From contig NZ_PXYH01000004.1 of the NCBI RefSeq assembly GCF_003012795.1, positions 62,001 to 126,000 on the forward strand: a stretch of DNA of 64,000 nt. The letters run 5' to 3'. The notes beneath the pieces were generated by a model that had not been told where the DNA came from, searched no databases, and saw only the letters and a program-made list of their open reading frames with translations. The stretch is from Zobellella taiwanensis (lineage in GTDB: Bacteria > Pseudomonadota > Gammaproteobacteria > Enterobacterales > Aeromonadaceae). Positions 25,266 through 34,413 of this stretch are shown in pieces (position 1 is the first letter of the stretch; each line of letters begins with the position of its first letter). The translations under genes and the position numbers were made by a program.

Positions 25266-26930
25266 TTATTCCACCAGCAAGTCCCGGGCATTGGCCAGGG
25301 TATTGGCGGTAATCCTGTTACCGCCCAGCAGACGGGCCAACTCCTGTAGCCGGCTCGGTTGATCCAGTTCCTGCATCCGGGTCTGGGTGTCGTTGCCCTC
25401 GGTGTTTTTACTGACAAAGAAATGCTGGTGGCCATTGCCCGCCACCTGGGGCAGGTGGGTGATCACCACGACCTGGGTCGAGTCGCCCAACTGGCGCAGT
25501 AACTTGCCGACCACGGCGGCGGTGGGGCCGCTGACCCCTACGTCCACCTCGTCAAAGATCAGGGTTGGCGTTTCTACTTTACGGGCGGTAATCACCTGGA
25601 TGGCCAGGCTGATACGGGACAGTTCACCTCCGGAAGCCACCCGTGCCAGCGGGCTCATGGGCTGACCCGGATTCGTGCTGACCAAAAACTCCACCCTGTC
25701 TATGCCGAGGGGGGAAAAGCCTGCATCGGCGTCGGCCCCGACCCGAATTTCAAAACGGCCATGTTCCATACTGAGCTGGCGCAGGCTCTGGGTGATTTTT
25801 TTATTAAGGGAAATGGCATAGCGCTGCCGGCTCTGGCTGAGTCGCTCGGCCGCCAGCAGAAAAGTTTCCCTGGCTTGTGCCACTTCCTCTTCCAGCCCGC
25901 GCAGGCGTTCGTCGCTATGGGCCATGCCGGCCAGTTGTCCGGCCAGTTCGCGATGAAAACCGGCCAGTTCGGCGGGAGGGACATGGTGTTTGCGGGCCAG
26001 CTCCATAATCTTGCCCATTCGGGCTTCGACTTCATGCAGGCGGGCCGGGTCCAGCTCAAGTCGGTCCAGGTAGCGGCTCAGCTCGCTGTGGCCTTCTTCC
26101 AGCTGGATCAGGCTGCCGTCGAGCATTTCCACCACCGGAGCCAACTGGTTATCCATTCTAGCCAGCTCGGTCAGGGTCTTTAGGCCCTGGCGAAGCAATT
26201 GCAGGGCATTGGTTTCGTCATTATCGGCCAGTACATCGAGGGCGAACTGGCAATCCTTGAGCAGTTCGGCACCATTGGCCAGGCGCTTGTGTTCGGCTTC
26301 CAGCCCGGGATATTCATCTTCGCCCAGGGCCAGTTCATCCAGCTCGGCCACCTGGTATTCGAGTAATTGGCGCTGGGCCTGCCAGTGGGACTGCTCCGCC
26401 TGTAACTGGCGGCGCTCGTTACTGAGCTGACGCCAGTGCTGATAGCCCTGGCTTGCCTGCTGCAGCAGCTGATGGTGGCCGGCGTAGGCGTCGAGCAGAG
26501 CACGCTGGTGTTCGGGCCGCTGTAACTCCTGGTGGGCGTGCTGGCCGTGAATGTTGACCAGCAGGGCGCCAAGGGCCTTGAGTTGTGACAGGGGCACGGG
26601 AGTGCCGTTGATATAGCCGCGGGAGCGGCCTTCTCGGCTAAGGGTACGGCGCAGTATGCACTCATCCTGCTCGTCCAGCTCCTGTTCGCTAAGCCAGGCT
26701 TTGACCCTGGGCAGTTTGTCGATGCGAAAGCGGGCGCTGATATCGGCCTTGTCGGCGCCCGGACGCACGGTATCGGGGTCGGCCCGTTCACCCAGGGCCA
26801 GGGCCAGGGCGTCGATGGCGATGGACTTGCCGGCGCCGGTCTCGCCGGTGATGCTGGTCATGCCCGGACGCAGATCCAGCTCGAGAAAGGAAACGATGGC
26901 GAAATTGCTGATGGTGAGCTGAAGCAACAT
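25266..26930 (-). CDS. recN: DNA repair protein RecN
   Basis: 554-residue SMC-like ATPase for double-strand break repair. Walker A GETGAGKS lies near residue 30; a long coiled-coil middle follows; the ABC signature (LARVASGGELSRISLA) and Walker B (TLIFDEVDVG) are in the C-terminal third. The ATG at 26930 begins MLLQLTISNFAIV and has AGGGG upstream; an ATG five codons earlier is possible. Two SOS boxes lie 25-60 bp upstream, so it is very probably LexA-repressed and strongly induced by DNA damage, as in E. coli. Confidence 0.97.
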   Translation of the reverse strand: MLLQLTISNFAIVSFLELDLRPGMTSITGETGAGKSIAIDALALALGERADPDTVRPGADKADISARFRIDKLPRVKAWLSEQELDEQDECILRRTLSREGRSRGYINGTPVPLSQLKALGALLVNIHGQHAHQELQRPEHQRALLDAYAGHHQLLQQASQGYQHWRQLSNERRQLQAEQSHWQAQRQLLEYQVAELDELALGEDEYPGLEAEHKRLANGAELLKDCQFALDVLADNDETNALQLLRQGLKTLTELARMDNQLAPVVEMLDGSLIQLEEGHSELSRYLDRLELDPARLHEVEARMGKIMELARKHHVPPAELAGFHRELAGQLAGMAHSDERLRGLEEEVAQARETFLLAAERLSQSRQRYAISLNKKITQSLRQLSMEHGRFEIRVGADADAGFSPLGIDRVEFLVSTNPGQPMSPLARVASGGELSRISLAIQVITARKVETPTLIFDEVDVGVSGPTAAVVGKLLRQLGDSTQVVVITHLPQVAGNGHQHFFVSKNTEGNDTQTRMQELDQPSRLQELARLLGGNRITANTLANARDLLVE

Positions 26931-26954
26931 GATGAACCCCTGCACAAAACAATG

Positions 26955-26970
26955 CTGTATAGGAATACAG
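26955..26970. promoter_or_regulatory. SOS (LexA) box 1 of recN
   Basis: CTGT-ATAGGAAT-ACAG matches the CTGT-N8-ACAG consensus. It lies 25 bp upstream of the recN start codon. Confidence 0.88.
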
Positions 26971-26974
26971 TATA

Positions 26975-26990
26975 CTGTTGTTTTATACAG
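26975..26990. promoter_or_regulatory. SOS (LexA) box 2 of recN
   Basis: CTGT-TGTTTTAT-ACAG, centre exactly 20 bp from box 1, so both LexA dimers would sit on the same helix face (about two turns). Confidence 0.88.
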
Positions 26991-27033
26991 TTCAAGTGGT
27001 CATCCCTGGCCTGGGCCAGGGGGAAGCCGGATG

Positions 27034-27918
27034 TCAGAACAACTTGCTGCCCCAGCCGAGCTTGCTGCGCAGGACTTCAAAATAATTGTGTCCGCGCGGA
27101 TGCAGCAGTTTGAGCTTGTAGGGGCTCTTATTGATGTGGATTTCGTCGCCCGGCTGTACCGCCAGCGAGACATGGCCATCGCAGCTCACCAGCATCTGTT
27201 CGGTCTTGTTGGTGGGCGCCACCACCAGCTTGATCTGGGCATCGGCATCGATCACGATGGGCCGGCAGCTCAGGGTGTGGGGGAACATGGGCACCAGGGT
27301 AATGGCGTTGAGGTTGGGCGTCAGGATGGGACCGCCGGCCGAGAGCGAGTAGGCGGTGGAGCCGGTGGGCGTGGCCACTATCATGCCGTCGGCTCGCTGG
27401 CTGTACATGAAATGACCGTTGATATAAACCTCGAACTCAATCATGTGGGCGATTTTGCCCGGGTGCAGCACGGCTTCGTTCATGGCGGTATTGCTGGCTT
27501 TCAACTGGCCATGGCGATGCACCTGGGCTTCGAGCAGGAAGCGATGTTCGGTCTGATAATCACCCGCCAACAGCCTCTCCAGGGGTTGCTCAAAGCTGTC
27601 GGGTGAGAGATCGGTCAGAAAGCCGAGATTACCCCGGTTCACCCCCACCACCGCCACATCGAAGCGGGACAACACCCTGGCCGAGCCCAGCATGTTGCCG
27701 TCGCCACCGACTACTATGGCCAAATCGGCCCGCTCACCCAGCTCCACCATTTCCAAAAGTTCGGCCCGTTCCAGGCCAAGTTGCTCACCCACCCGGCGTT
27801 CTATCACCACATTAAGCCCGAGTCCGGCCAGGTAGTGATACAGGGCGATCAGCGTCTGGTTGGCGCCTTTATGATCGGGCTTGCCGATAAGGGCGATGGT
27901 ATTGAAATCGGTTTCCAT
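27034..27918 (-). CDS. nadK: NAD kinase
   Basis: 294 residues, versus 292 in E. coli. It phosphorylates NAD to NADP with ATP. Diagnostic motifs: the GGDGN motif in [29 protein letters not shown], and [14 protein letters not shown]. The ATG at 27918 ([18 protein letters not shown]) is used, although the frame is open far upstream through the divergent grpE region. It lies directly upstream of recN on the same strand, with the SOS boxes in between. Confidence 0.97.
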   Translation of the reverse strand: METDFNTIALIGKPDHKGANQTLIALYHYLAGLGLNVVIERRVGEQLGLERAELLEMVELGERADLAIVVGGDGNMLGSARVLSRFDVAVVGVNRGNLGFLTDLSPDSFEQPLERLLAGDYQTEHRFLLEAQVHRHGQLKASNTAMNEAVLHPGKIAHMIEFEVYINGHFMYSQRADGMIVATPTGSTAYSLSAGGPILTPNLNAITLVPMFPHTLSCRPIVIDADAQIKLVVAPTNKTEQMLVSCDGHVSLAVQPGDEIHINKSPYKLKLLHPRGHNYFEVLRSKLGWGSKLF

Positions 27919-28038
27919 GGATAACGGCCTGGCTGGTAAGCAATGCGGCGGCGCATTCCCTAGCGTGCATGAATACCGCCATTCTAATGAACCCTTTTCC
28001 TGGGCGCCACCGGCGCGAGTACGGTTGGGGTGGCAGGA

Positions 28039-28066
28039 CTTGAAAAGCGTTTTGCCGACCCCATAT
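28039..28066 (+). promoter_or_regulatory. Heat-shock (sigma-32) promoter of grpE
   Basis: CTTGAAA (28039-28045), 13-bp spacer, CCCCATAT (28059-28066), matching the sigma-32 consensus CTTGAAA-N11/16-CCCCATNT. It is 36 bp upstream of the grpE ATG. Confidence 0.85.
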
Positions 28067-28101
28067 AGGCACAAAGTTGATTGACACTCACGGGAGACGA
28101 C

Positions 28102-28716
28102 ATGAGCAGCAAGCAGAATCAGGTTGAAACGGAACAGTCCGCCGAGCACGAACAGGAGCAATTGGCCCAGGCAGAGGCGTTGCAGACCGATAGCGCGGAG
28201 CCGATCCCCCAGCCCGATGCGGCTTATGTGGCCGAACTGGAACAGAAGCTGGCCGATGCCGAGAGCAATGCCAAGAGCGAAAGGGAAAATGCCCTGCGGG
28301 CCCTGGCCGAGATGGAGAATATTCGTCGCCGTGCCGCCCTGGACGTTGAGAAAGCACAGAAATTTGCGCTGGAAAAATTCGTCGGCGAACTGTTGCCGGT
28401 GATCGACAGCCTGGAACGTGCCCTGGAACATACCGACAAGGAAAACGATGCGTTCCGGGCCGTGTGCGAAGGGGTCGAACTGACCCTGAAATCGTTGCTG
28501 AGCGCGGTGGAAAAGTTTGGGGTGACGCAAATAGACCCTCAGGGTGAGCCCTTTGATCCCAACAAGCATCAGGCCATGAGCATGGTGGAAAGCAACGAGG
28601 TGGCGCCCAATGCGGTGCTGGCGGTGATGATGAAAGGCTATGAACTCAACGGCCGGGTGCTGCGCCCTGCCATGGTGATGGTTGCCAAGGGCCCGGCCAT
28701 CGACACCCAGGCCTGA
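28102..28716 (+). CDS. grpE: Nucleotide exchange factor GrpE
   Basis: 204-residue co-chaperone that releases ADP from DnaK. An acidic, Gln/Glu-rich N-terminus is followed by a long dimerising helix (about 55-110; [20 protein letters not shown]) and the beta-domain with [20 protein letters not shown]. The ATG at 28102 has GGGAG seven bases before it; an ATG seven codons upstream is less suitable. It lies 120 bp upstream of dnaK with its own sigma-32 promoter, so the chaperone genes grpE-dnaK-dnaJ are clustered. Confidence 0.97.
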   Translation: MSSKQNQVETEQSAEHEQEQLAQAEALQTDSAEPIPQPDAAYVAELEQKLADAESNAKSERENALRALAEMENIRRRAALDVEKAQKFALEKFVGELLPVIDSLERALEHTDKENDAFRAVCEGVELTLKSLLSAVEKFGVTQIDPQGEPFDPNKHQAMSMVESNEVAPNAVLAVMMKGYELNGRVLRPAMVMVAKGPAIDTQA

Positions 28717-28723
28717 ATCGGGG

Positions 28724-28778
28724 CGGCCATCAAAAAAATGTGATGGCCGTCTTGAAAGCCGCCCTGGCCAGCCACATA
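28724..28778 (+). promoter_or_regulatory. Hairpin and sigma-32-like promoter upstream of dnaK
   Basis: Stem GGCCATCA / TGATGGCC (28724-28747), then CTTGAAA (28751-28757), 14-bp spacer and CCACATAT (28772-28779). This is one mismatch from the sigma-32 -10 consensus, about 60 bp upstream of dnaK. Confidence 0.7.
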
Positions 28779-28839
28779 TATACGTTAACGCGAAAGACCA
28801 ACGCTAGTTACCGAATTTGCACTATCAAGAGAGGATTTT

Positions 28840-30762
28840 ATGGGTAGAATCATCGGCATCGATCTGGGTACCACCAACTCCTGCGTTGCGATCCTGGACG
28901 GGGATACCCCGAAGGTAATCGAAAACGCCGAGGGTACTCGTACTACTCCTTCCATCATTGCCTATACCGACGACGGCGAAACCCTGGTAGGTCAGCCGGC
29001 CAAGCGCCAGGCGGTGACCAACCCCAGGAATACCCTGTTCGCCATCAAGCGTCTGATCGGCCGTCGCTTTGAAGACGAAGAAGTACAGCGCGACATCAAG
29101 ATTATGCCGTTCAGTATCGTCAAGGCCGACAACGGCGACGCCTGGGTGGAAGTCAAGGACAAGAAAATGGCGCCTCCGCAAATCTCTGCCGAGGTGCTGA
29201 AAAAGATGAAAAAAACCGCCGAAGACTACCTCGGCGAACCGGTAACCGAAGCCGTTATTACCGTACCGGCCTATTTCAACGATGCCCAGCGTCAGGCCAC
29301 CAAGGATGCCGGCCGCATTGCCGGCCTGGATGTCAAGCGCATCATCAACGAGCCGACCGCAGCCGCTTTTGCCTACGGCGTGAACAAGGCCAAGGGCGAT
29401 CGCAAGGTGGCGGTCTACGATCTGGGTGGCGGTACCTTCGATATCTCCATCATCGAAATCGATGACATGGACGGCGAAAAGACCTTTGAAGTGCTGGCCA
29501 CCAACGGTGACACCCACCTGGGCGGCGAAGATTTCGACAACCGCCTGATCAACTACCTGGTGGAAGAATTCAAGCGTGAGCAGGGCGTGGATCTGCGCAA
29601 CGACATGCTGGCGCTGCAACGCCTGAAGGAAGCGGCCGAAAAAGCCAAGTGCGAGCTGTCTTCCGCTCAGCAGACCGAAGTCAATCTGCCCTACGTCACT
29701 GCCGATGCCAGCGGTCCCAAGCACATGAACATCAAGGTGACCCGGGCCAAGCTGGAGTCGCTGGTGGAAGACATGGTCAAGAAGTCCCTCGAGCCGGTCC
29801 GTACCGCGCTCAAGGATGCCGGCCTGTCCGTGTCCGACATCGACGACGTCATCCTGGTGGGTGGTCAGACCCGTATGCCACTGGTGCAGAAAGCGGTGAG
29901 CGACTTTTTCGGCAAGGAGCCGCGCAAGGACGTCAACCCCGATGAAGCCGTAGCCGTGGGTGCCGCCATTCAGGGCGCCGTGCTGTCCGGCGACAAGAAA
30001 GACGTATTGCTGCTCGACGTGACCCCGCTGTCGCTGGGTATCGAGACCATGGGCGGCGTGATGACGGCGCTGATCGAGAAGAACACCACCATTCCGACCA
30101 AAAAGTCCCAGGTGTTCTCCACCGCCGACGACAACCAGTCTGCCGTGACCATTCACGTCATTCAGGGGGAGCGCAAGCGGGCCGCCGACAACAAGTCCCT
30201 GGGCCAGTTCAACCTGGAAGGCATTCGTCCGGCACCCCGTGGCCTGCCGCAAATCGAGGTCACCTTCGACATCGACGCCGACGGCATACTGCATGTGTCC
30301 GCCAAGGACAAGGACACCGGCAAGGAGCAGAAGATCACCATTCAGGCTTCTTCCGGTCTGAGTGAGGAAGAGATCGAGGCCATGGTGCGCGCCGCTGAGG
30401 CCAACGCCGCCGAGGACAAGAAGTTCGAGGAGCTGGTCGCGGCCCGCAACCAGGCCGACAGCCTGGCCCATGCCACCCGCAAGCAACTGGAGGAAGCCGG
30501 TGACGCCCTGGCTGCCGACGACAAGAGCGAAATCGAATCTGCCCTGAGTGCATTGGAAACCGCCGTGCGTGGGGAAGACAAGGCCGAGATCGAGGCCAAG
30601 CAGCAGGCATTGATGGCAGCCTCTCAGAAGCTGATGGAAGCGGCCCAGGCCAAGGCGCAATCCCAGGCCCAGGATGCGGGCGCCCAGGGTGGCGCCGGCC
30701 AGAAAGCCGACGACGACGTGGTTGACGCCGAATTCGAAGAAGTGAAAGACGACAAGAAGTAA
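28840..30762 (+). CDS. dnaK: Chaperone DnaK (Hsp70)
   Basis: 640-residue ATP-dependent chaperone. Signatures: [12 protein letters not shown] at residue 6 on (phosphate loop), [13 protein letters not shown] at about 195, [11 protein letters not shown], and the substrate-binding domain from about 385 ([19 protein letters not shown]). The C-terminus ends in an acidic [10 protein letters not shown] tail typical of proteobacterial DnaK. Works with DnaJ and GrpE encoded on both sides. Confidence 0.99.
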   Translation: MGRIIGIDLGTTNSCVAILDGDTPKVIENAEGTRTTPSIIAYTDDGETLVGQPAKRQAVTNPRNTLFAIKRLIGRRFEDEEVQRDIKIMPFSIVKADNGDAWVEVKDKKMAPPQISAEVLKKMKKTAEDYLGEPVTEAVITVPAYFNDAQRQATKDAGRIAGLDVKRIINEPTAAAFAYGVNKAKGDRKVAVYDLGGGTFDISIIEIDDMDGEKTFEVLATNGDTHLGGEDFDNRLINYLVEEFKREQGVDLRNDMLALQRLKEAAEKAKCELSSAQQTEVNLPYVTADASGPKHMNIKVTRAKLESLVEDMVKKSLEPVRTALKDAGLSVSDIDDVILVGGQTRMPLVQKAVSDFFGKEPRKDVNPDEAVAVGAAIQGAVLSGDKKDVLLLDVTPLSLGIETMGGVMTALIEKNTTIPTKKSQVFSTADDNQSAVTIHVIQGERKRAADNKSLGQFNLEGIRPAPRGLPQIEVTFDIDADGILHVSAKDKDTGKEQKITIQASSGLSEEEIEAMVRAAEANAAEDKKFEELVAARNQADSLAHATRKQLEEAGDALAADDKSEIESALSALETAVRGEDKAEIEAKQQALMAASQKLMEAAQAKAQSQAQDAGAQGGAGQKADDDVVDAEFEEVKDDKK

Positions 30763-30791
30763 TGGCCAACCCGGCGTAATGGCGCTGACAG

Positions 30792-30826
30792 TGCGGGCGT
30801 TGGGCTACCAACGCCCGCCTTTGTGT
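30792..30826 (+). terminator. Hairpin between dnaK and dnaJ
   Basis: GCGGGCGTTGG-GCTA-CCAACGCCCGC followed by CTTTGTG. It could attenuate transcription into dnaJ, giving less DnaJ than DnaK. Confidence 0.6.
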
Positions 30827-30850
30827 AATCAGCAGGTAAGCACATAAGCT

Positions 30851-31984
30851 ATGTCGAAACGAGATTATTATGAGGTGCTCGGCGTCTCCAAGGGAGCCGA
30901 CGAGCGCGAAATCAAGAAAGCCTACAAGCGGATGGCGATGAAATATCATCCCGACCGCAACAAGGACGATGCCGACGCGGCGGAAAAATTCAAGGAAGCC
31001 ACCGAGGCCTACGAGGTGCTCACCGACGCCCAGAAACGGGCGGCCTATGATCAGTTCGGCCACGCGGGCGTGGACGGTCAACAGGGCGGCCAGGGCGGCT
31101 TTGGTGGTGGTGCCGACTTCAGTGATATTTTCGGTGACGTGTTCGGCGATATCTTCGGTGGTGGCCGTGGCCGGCAGCAGCGGGCCTCGCGCGGCTCTGA
31201 TCTGCGCTACAACATGGAGTTGACCCTGGAAGAAGCGGTCCGGGGCGTGACCAAAGAGATCAAGGTACCGACCCTGGTGGGTTGTGATGTCTGTGACGGC
31301 AGTGGTGCCAAGCCCGGTACCCAGGCCAAGACCTGCCCCACCTGTCATGGCCATGGCCAGGTACAGATGCGCCAGGGCTTTTTTACCGTACAGCAGCCCT
31401 GTCCTCATTGTCGCGGGCGGGGCAAGATCATCACCGATCCCTGCCACCAATGCCATGGCGAGGGACGCCATCAGAAGACCAAGACGCTGTCGGTCAAGAT
31501 CCCGGCGGGTGTCGATACCGGTGATCGCATCCGCCTGTCCGGCGAGGGCGAGGCAGGGGAGGCCGGAGCCCCGGCCGGCGATCTCTATGTGCAGGTCCAT
31601 GTACGCGAACACGATATTTTTGTGCGCGAAGGCAACAACCTGTATTGCGAGGTGCCGATAAGCTTCACCTCCGCCGCCCTGGGCGGCGAGGTGGAGGTGC
31701 CGACCCTGGATGGCCGGGTCAAACTCAAAATCCCGGCCGAAACCCAGACCGGACGCATGTTCCGGCTCAAGAGCAAGGGCGTGAGGTCGGCCCGTAACGG
31801 CCTGCTGGGCGATCTGGTGTGCAAGGTCTATATCGAGACCCCGGTCAACCTGACCGAGGAGCAAAAGGAGCTGCTGCGCCAGCTGGAAGACTCCTGCGGC
31901 GGCTCCGCGGCCAAGAAGCACAGGCCCAAGTCCGAAGGCTTTTTCGAGGGTGTAAAACGCTTCTTCGACGATTTGACCCGTTAA
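30851..31984 (+). CDS. dnaJ: Chaperone DnaJ (Hsp40)
   Basis: 377-residue type I J-protein. The J domain (1-70) has HPD in MKYHPDRNK; a Gly/Phe-rich linker ([20 protein letters not shown]) follows; the zinc-binding domain has four CxxCxGxG repeats ([32 protein letters not shown]); the C-terminal substrate domains complete it. It stimulates the DnaK ATPase. Confidence 0.98.
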   Translation: MSKRDYYEVLGVSKGADEREIKKAYKRMAMKYHPDRNKDDADAAEKFKEATEAYEVLTDAQKRAAYDQFGHAGVDGQQGGQGGFGGGADFSDIFGDVFGDIFGGGRGRQQRASRGSDLRYNMELTLEEAVRGVTKEIKVPTLVGCDVCDGSGAKPGTQAKTCPTCHGHGQVQMRQGFFTVQQPCPHCRGRGKIITDPCHQCHGEGRHQKTKTLSVKIPAGVDTGDRIRLSGEGEAGEAGAPAGDLYVQVHVREHDIFVREGNNLYCEVPISFTSAALGGEVEVPTLDGRVKLKIPAETQTGRMFRLKSKGVRSARNGLLGDLVCKVYIETPVNLTEEQKELLRQLEDSCGGSAAKKHRPKSEGFFEGVKRFFDDLTR

Positions 31985-32049
31985 GCCGGCTGTATTAGTC
32001 TGGGCCGTCAGCAAGTTGGCCCATGGCTGAAACGGATATTGTGATGATA

Positions 32050-32085
32050 CGAGCCCTGTTACGGCAGGGCTTTTGTTATTTTATT
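32050..32085 (+). terminator. Terminator of the dnaJ transcript
   Basis: AGCCCTG-TTACGG-CAGGGCT followed by TTTGTTATTTTATT. Confidence 0.8.
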
Positions 32086-32112
32086 GTTTGGTAAAGGAAC
32101 CAGGTTTCCACT

Positions 32113-32589
32113 ATGAAGCAAACACCGATGACCATCCGCGGTGCGCAGAAACTGCGTGAAGAACTGGACCACCTCAAGTCCGTGCGCCGTCCGCAAATTA
32201 TCGAAGCCATTGCCGAGGCACGCGAACACGGTGATCTCAAGGAGAATGCCGAATACCACGCGGCCCGAGAGCAACAGGGCTTTTGTGAGGGACGCATCCA
32301 GGAAATCGAGGCCAAGCTGTCCAATGCCCAGATTATCGATATCACCAAGTTGCCCAACAATGGCAAGGTGATCTTCGGCGCCACCGTAAGTCTGTTCAAG
32401 GTAGATGACGAGAAGGAAATCACCTACCGCATCGTGGGTGACGACGAGTCCGATATCAAGGCGAATCTGATTTCGGTCAACTCCCCCATTGCCCGGGCGT
32501 TGATCGGCAAGGAAGAAGATGACGTCGCCATCGTCAAGACCCCTTCCGGTGACGTGGAATACGAAATCATCAAGGTCGAGTACCTCTAA
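32113..32589 (+). CDS. greA: Transcript cleavage factor GreA
   Basis: 158 residues, as in E. coli. It enters the RNA polymerase secondary channel and stimulates cleavage of backtracked RNA. The N-terminal coiled coil carries the tip acidic motif in [19 protein letters not shown]; the C-terminal FKBP-like domain follows. Its stop codon overlaps the stop codon of the convergent PilZ-like gene. Confidence 0.98.
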   Translation: MKQTPMTIRGAQKLREELDHLKSVRRPQIIEAIAEAREHGDLKENAEYHAAREQQGFCEGRIQEIEAKLSNAQIIDITKLPNNGKVIFGATVSLFKVDDEKEITYRIVGDDESDIKANLISVNSPIARALIGKEEDDVAIVKTPSGDVEYEIIKVEYL

Positions 32590-33221
32590 TCCTGCCTTTT
32601 CGGGCGGTCATCCCCATGAGACGGGGATGGCTGCCTGCCCTCCATCTGTTGCAGAAAGCCCCGGAATACGAAATCCGACAGGGCCAGCCTGTCCGCCACC
32701 GGTAACTCGAAACGCACCGCCGTCAGCCAGAAATGGCGTCCCCTGTGTTGTCGTACCAGTTGCAGACGCAGCCACAGCGCCTGTTCGTCACCAAGCTGCA
32801 ACTTTACCCTTCTGCTCTGTTGGCGTCGAAACAGGCAGCGCCGTGACAACAGGCGCATGCCGCCAATGGAAAGATCCCGGATGTCGGCGGCCAGGGGACG
32901 CCCACTGGGCTCCAGCAGACGCAGCTCCCGGGGAGAGGGCAGACGCCAGGCGCGGGGATGGGCCTCGTCCCCGGTCAGAATGTCCGGTGTGCTCACTTGC
33001 GCTTGCTCATCATGGCTGCGGGTATCGAGGCTGACCGGAAAATGCAGGGTGACATCACCGATCTCCATCTTCAGCTCGAGCTGGGAGGCCTGTTCGAGCA
33101 GGGGGCGGATACCGGCATCGAGGAACAGCGTCAGGTTAAGCCGGGATTCGGATTGCTCCTGGCGGTACAACTGGCCAAGCAGGGCCAGCTCTTCGTCGGT
33201 CAGGTAGGGATGGGCAGGCAT
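32586..33221 (-). CDS. PilZ-domain-like protein
   Basis: 211-residue soluble protein. The PilZ hallmark D-x-S-x-x-G appears as [13 protein letters not shown] at about residue 120. The upstream R-x-x-x-R motif that wraps c-di-GMP is not in its strict form: the Arg residues in [11 protein letters not shown] have other spacings, so ligand binding is uncertain. The N-terminal about 90 residues form a separate region ([17 protein letters not shown]) of unknown fold. The ATG at 33221 follows AAGGGG. The gene is convergent with greA, with a 3-base overlap of stop codons. Confidence 0.7.
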   Translation of the reverse strand: MPAHPYLTDEELALLGQLYRQEQSESRLNLTLFLDAGIRPLLEQASQLELKMEIGDVTLHFPVSLDTRSHDEQAQVSTPDILTGDEAHPRAWRLPSPRELRLLEPSGRPLAADIRDLSIGGMRLLSRRCLFRRQQSRRVKLQLGDEQALWLRLQLVRQHRGRHFWLTAVRFELPVADRLALSDFVFRGFLQQMEGRQPSPSHGDDRPKRQD

Positions 33222-33357
33222 GACAGACAACCCCTTGGGCAAATACTCATAGTATCCATCCTCCGCCTTGCAGGGAAAGAAGAGGAGCACACTACTTTAT
33301 TGACGGAACACAGGACTGGCAAGCGGCGGATGCTTGATACATCCGCCAGGGGGTGTT

Positions 33358-33654
33358 TCAGCCTCTCGGCAGGGTAATTTTCTTTTGTTCGCTGGCACGG
33401 TACAGCGTCAGGATATGGCCTATGGTCTGCACTTTGACCGCGCCGGTTTCGCGGACGATGGCATCCATGATCAGCGTTTTGACTTCCCTGTCTTCGGCGG
33501 CAACCTTGACTTTGATCAGTTCATGGTGATTCAGAGCCAGGTCGATCTCGGCCAGGACGCCTTCGGTCAGGCCGTGCTGGCCAAGCAATACCACCGGCTT
33601 CAGGCTGTGAGCCATTCCCTTGAGGTATTGTCTTTGCTTATTGTTCAGGGTCAT
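33358..33654 (-). CDS. yhbY: CRM-domain RNA-binding protein YhbY
   Basis: 98 residues, with the CRM domain start MTLNNKQRQYLKGMAHSLKP and the GxxG-type loop LLGQHGLTEGVL. YhbY associates with pre-50S ribosomal particles. It is divergent from rlmE, the conserved yhbY / rlmE-ftsH arrangement seen in E. coli. Confidence 0.95.
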   Translation of the reverse strand: MTLNNKQRQYLKGMAHSLKPVVLLGQHGLTEGVLAEIDLALNHHELIKVKVAAEDREVKTLIMDAIVRETGAVKVQTIGHILTLYRASEQKKITLPRG

Positions 33655-33739
33655 TGCAAAATGCTTCAGTTAAATAGGTTGAAAGGGGGCTATTGTACCC
33701 CCATCTAGGCTTCAATGGTAATAGCAGAGCGATAATTTA

Positions 33740-34369
33740 ATGGGTAAGAAAAAACGCTCGGCCAGCTCGACCCGCTGGCTCAAGGAGCATTTTGACGATA
33801 AATACGTCCAACAGGCGCAAAAAAAAGGCCTGCGCTCGCGTGCCGTGTTTAAACTTGAGGAACTGCAGGGGCGTGATCGCCTGCTCAAGCCCGGGATGAC
33901 CGTGGTCGATCTGGGGGCGGCTCCCGGTGGCTGGAGCCAGTTTGCCACCGAACAGGTGGGCCAGCAGGGCAAGGTGATCGCCTGCGACATACTGCCCATG
34001 GACCCGATTGCCGGCGTCGACTTTCTGCAGGGCGACTTTCGCGAGGAAGCGGTGCTCGGCGCTTTGCTGGAACGGGTCGGCGATGACAAGGTGGATGTAT
34101 TGCTGTCGGACATGGCGCCCAATATGAGCGGCACCCCTGAGGTGGACCAGCCCAGGGCCATGTATCTGGTGGAGCTGGCGCTTGACATGTGCCGCCAGGT
34201 GCTGGCGCCCAAAGGCAGCTTCGTGGTCAAGGTATTCCAGGGGGCCGGTTTTGATGAATTTCTTGCCGAAGTACGCCGGTCTTTCAGTGTGGTAAAGGTA
34301 AGAAAACCCGACTCGTCGCGGCCCCGGTCGCGGGAAGTCTACATTGTGGCTACAGGTTTTAAACTGTAG
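33740..34369 (+). CDS. rlmE: 23S rRNA 2'-O-methyltransferase (U2552)
   Basis: 209-residue SAM-dependent methyltransferase (FtsJ/RrmJ). SAM-binding motif [15 protein letters not shown]; catalytic tetrad residues lie in [21 protein letters not shown] and SREVYIVA. It methylates U2552 in the A loop of the 50S subunit. Upstream of ftsH, as in E. coli. Confidence 0.97.
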   Translation: MGKKKRSASSTRWLKEHFDDKYVQQAQKKGLRSRAVFKLEELQGRDRLLKPGMTVVDLGAAPGGWSQFATEQVGQQGKVIACDILPMDPIAGVDFLQGDFREEAVLGALLERVGDDKVDVLLSDMAPNMSGTPEVDQPRAMYLVELALDMCRQVLAPKGSFVVKVFQGAGFDEFLAEVRRSFSVVKVRKPDSSRPRSREVYIVATGFKL

Positions 34370-34413
34370 TACCCTGTCCCAGTCATAAACTGTCAGCCGG
34401 TGAGGTTAGTAAT

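Noticed and set aside
28724-28747. Hairpin after grpE as a terminator
   Set aside because: The loop is A-rich and no T-run follows; it lies directly upstream of a dnaK promoter, so it was recorded only with that promoter.
34355-34369. Third copy of the AAACTGTA motif at the end of rlmE
   Set aside because: Only the half TTTTAAACTGTAG matches, inside a coding end, without the palindrome.
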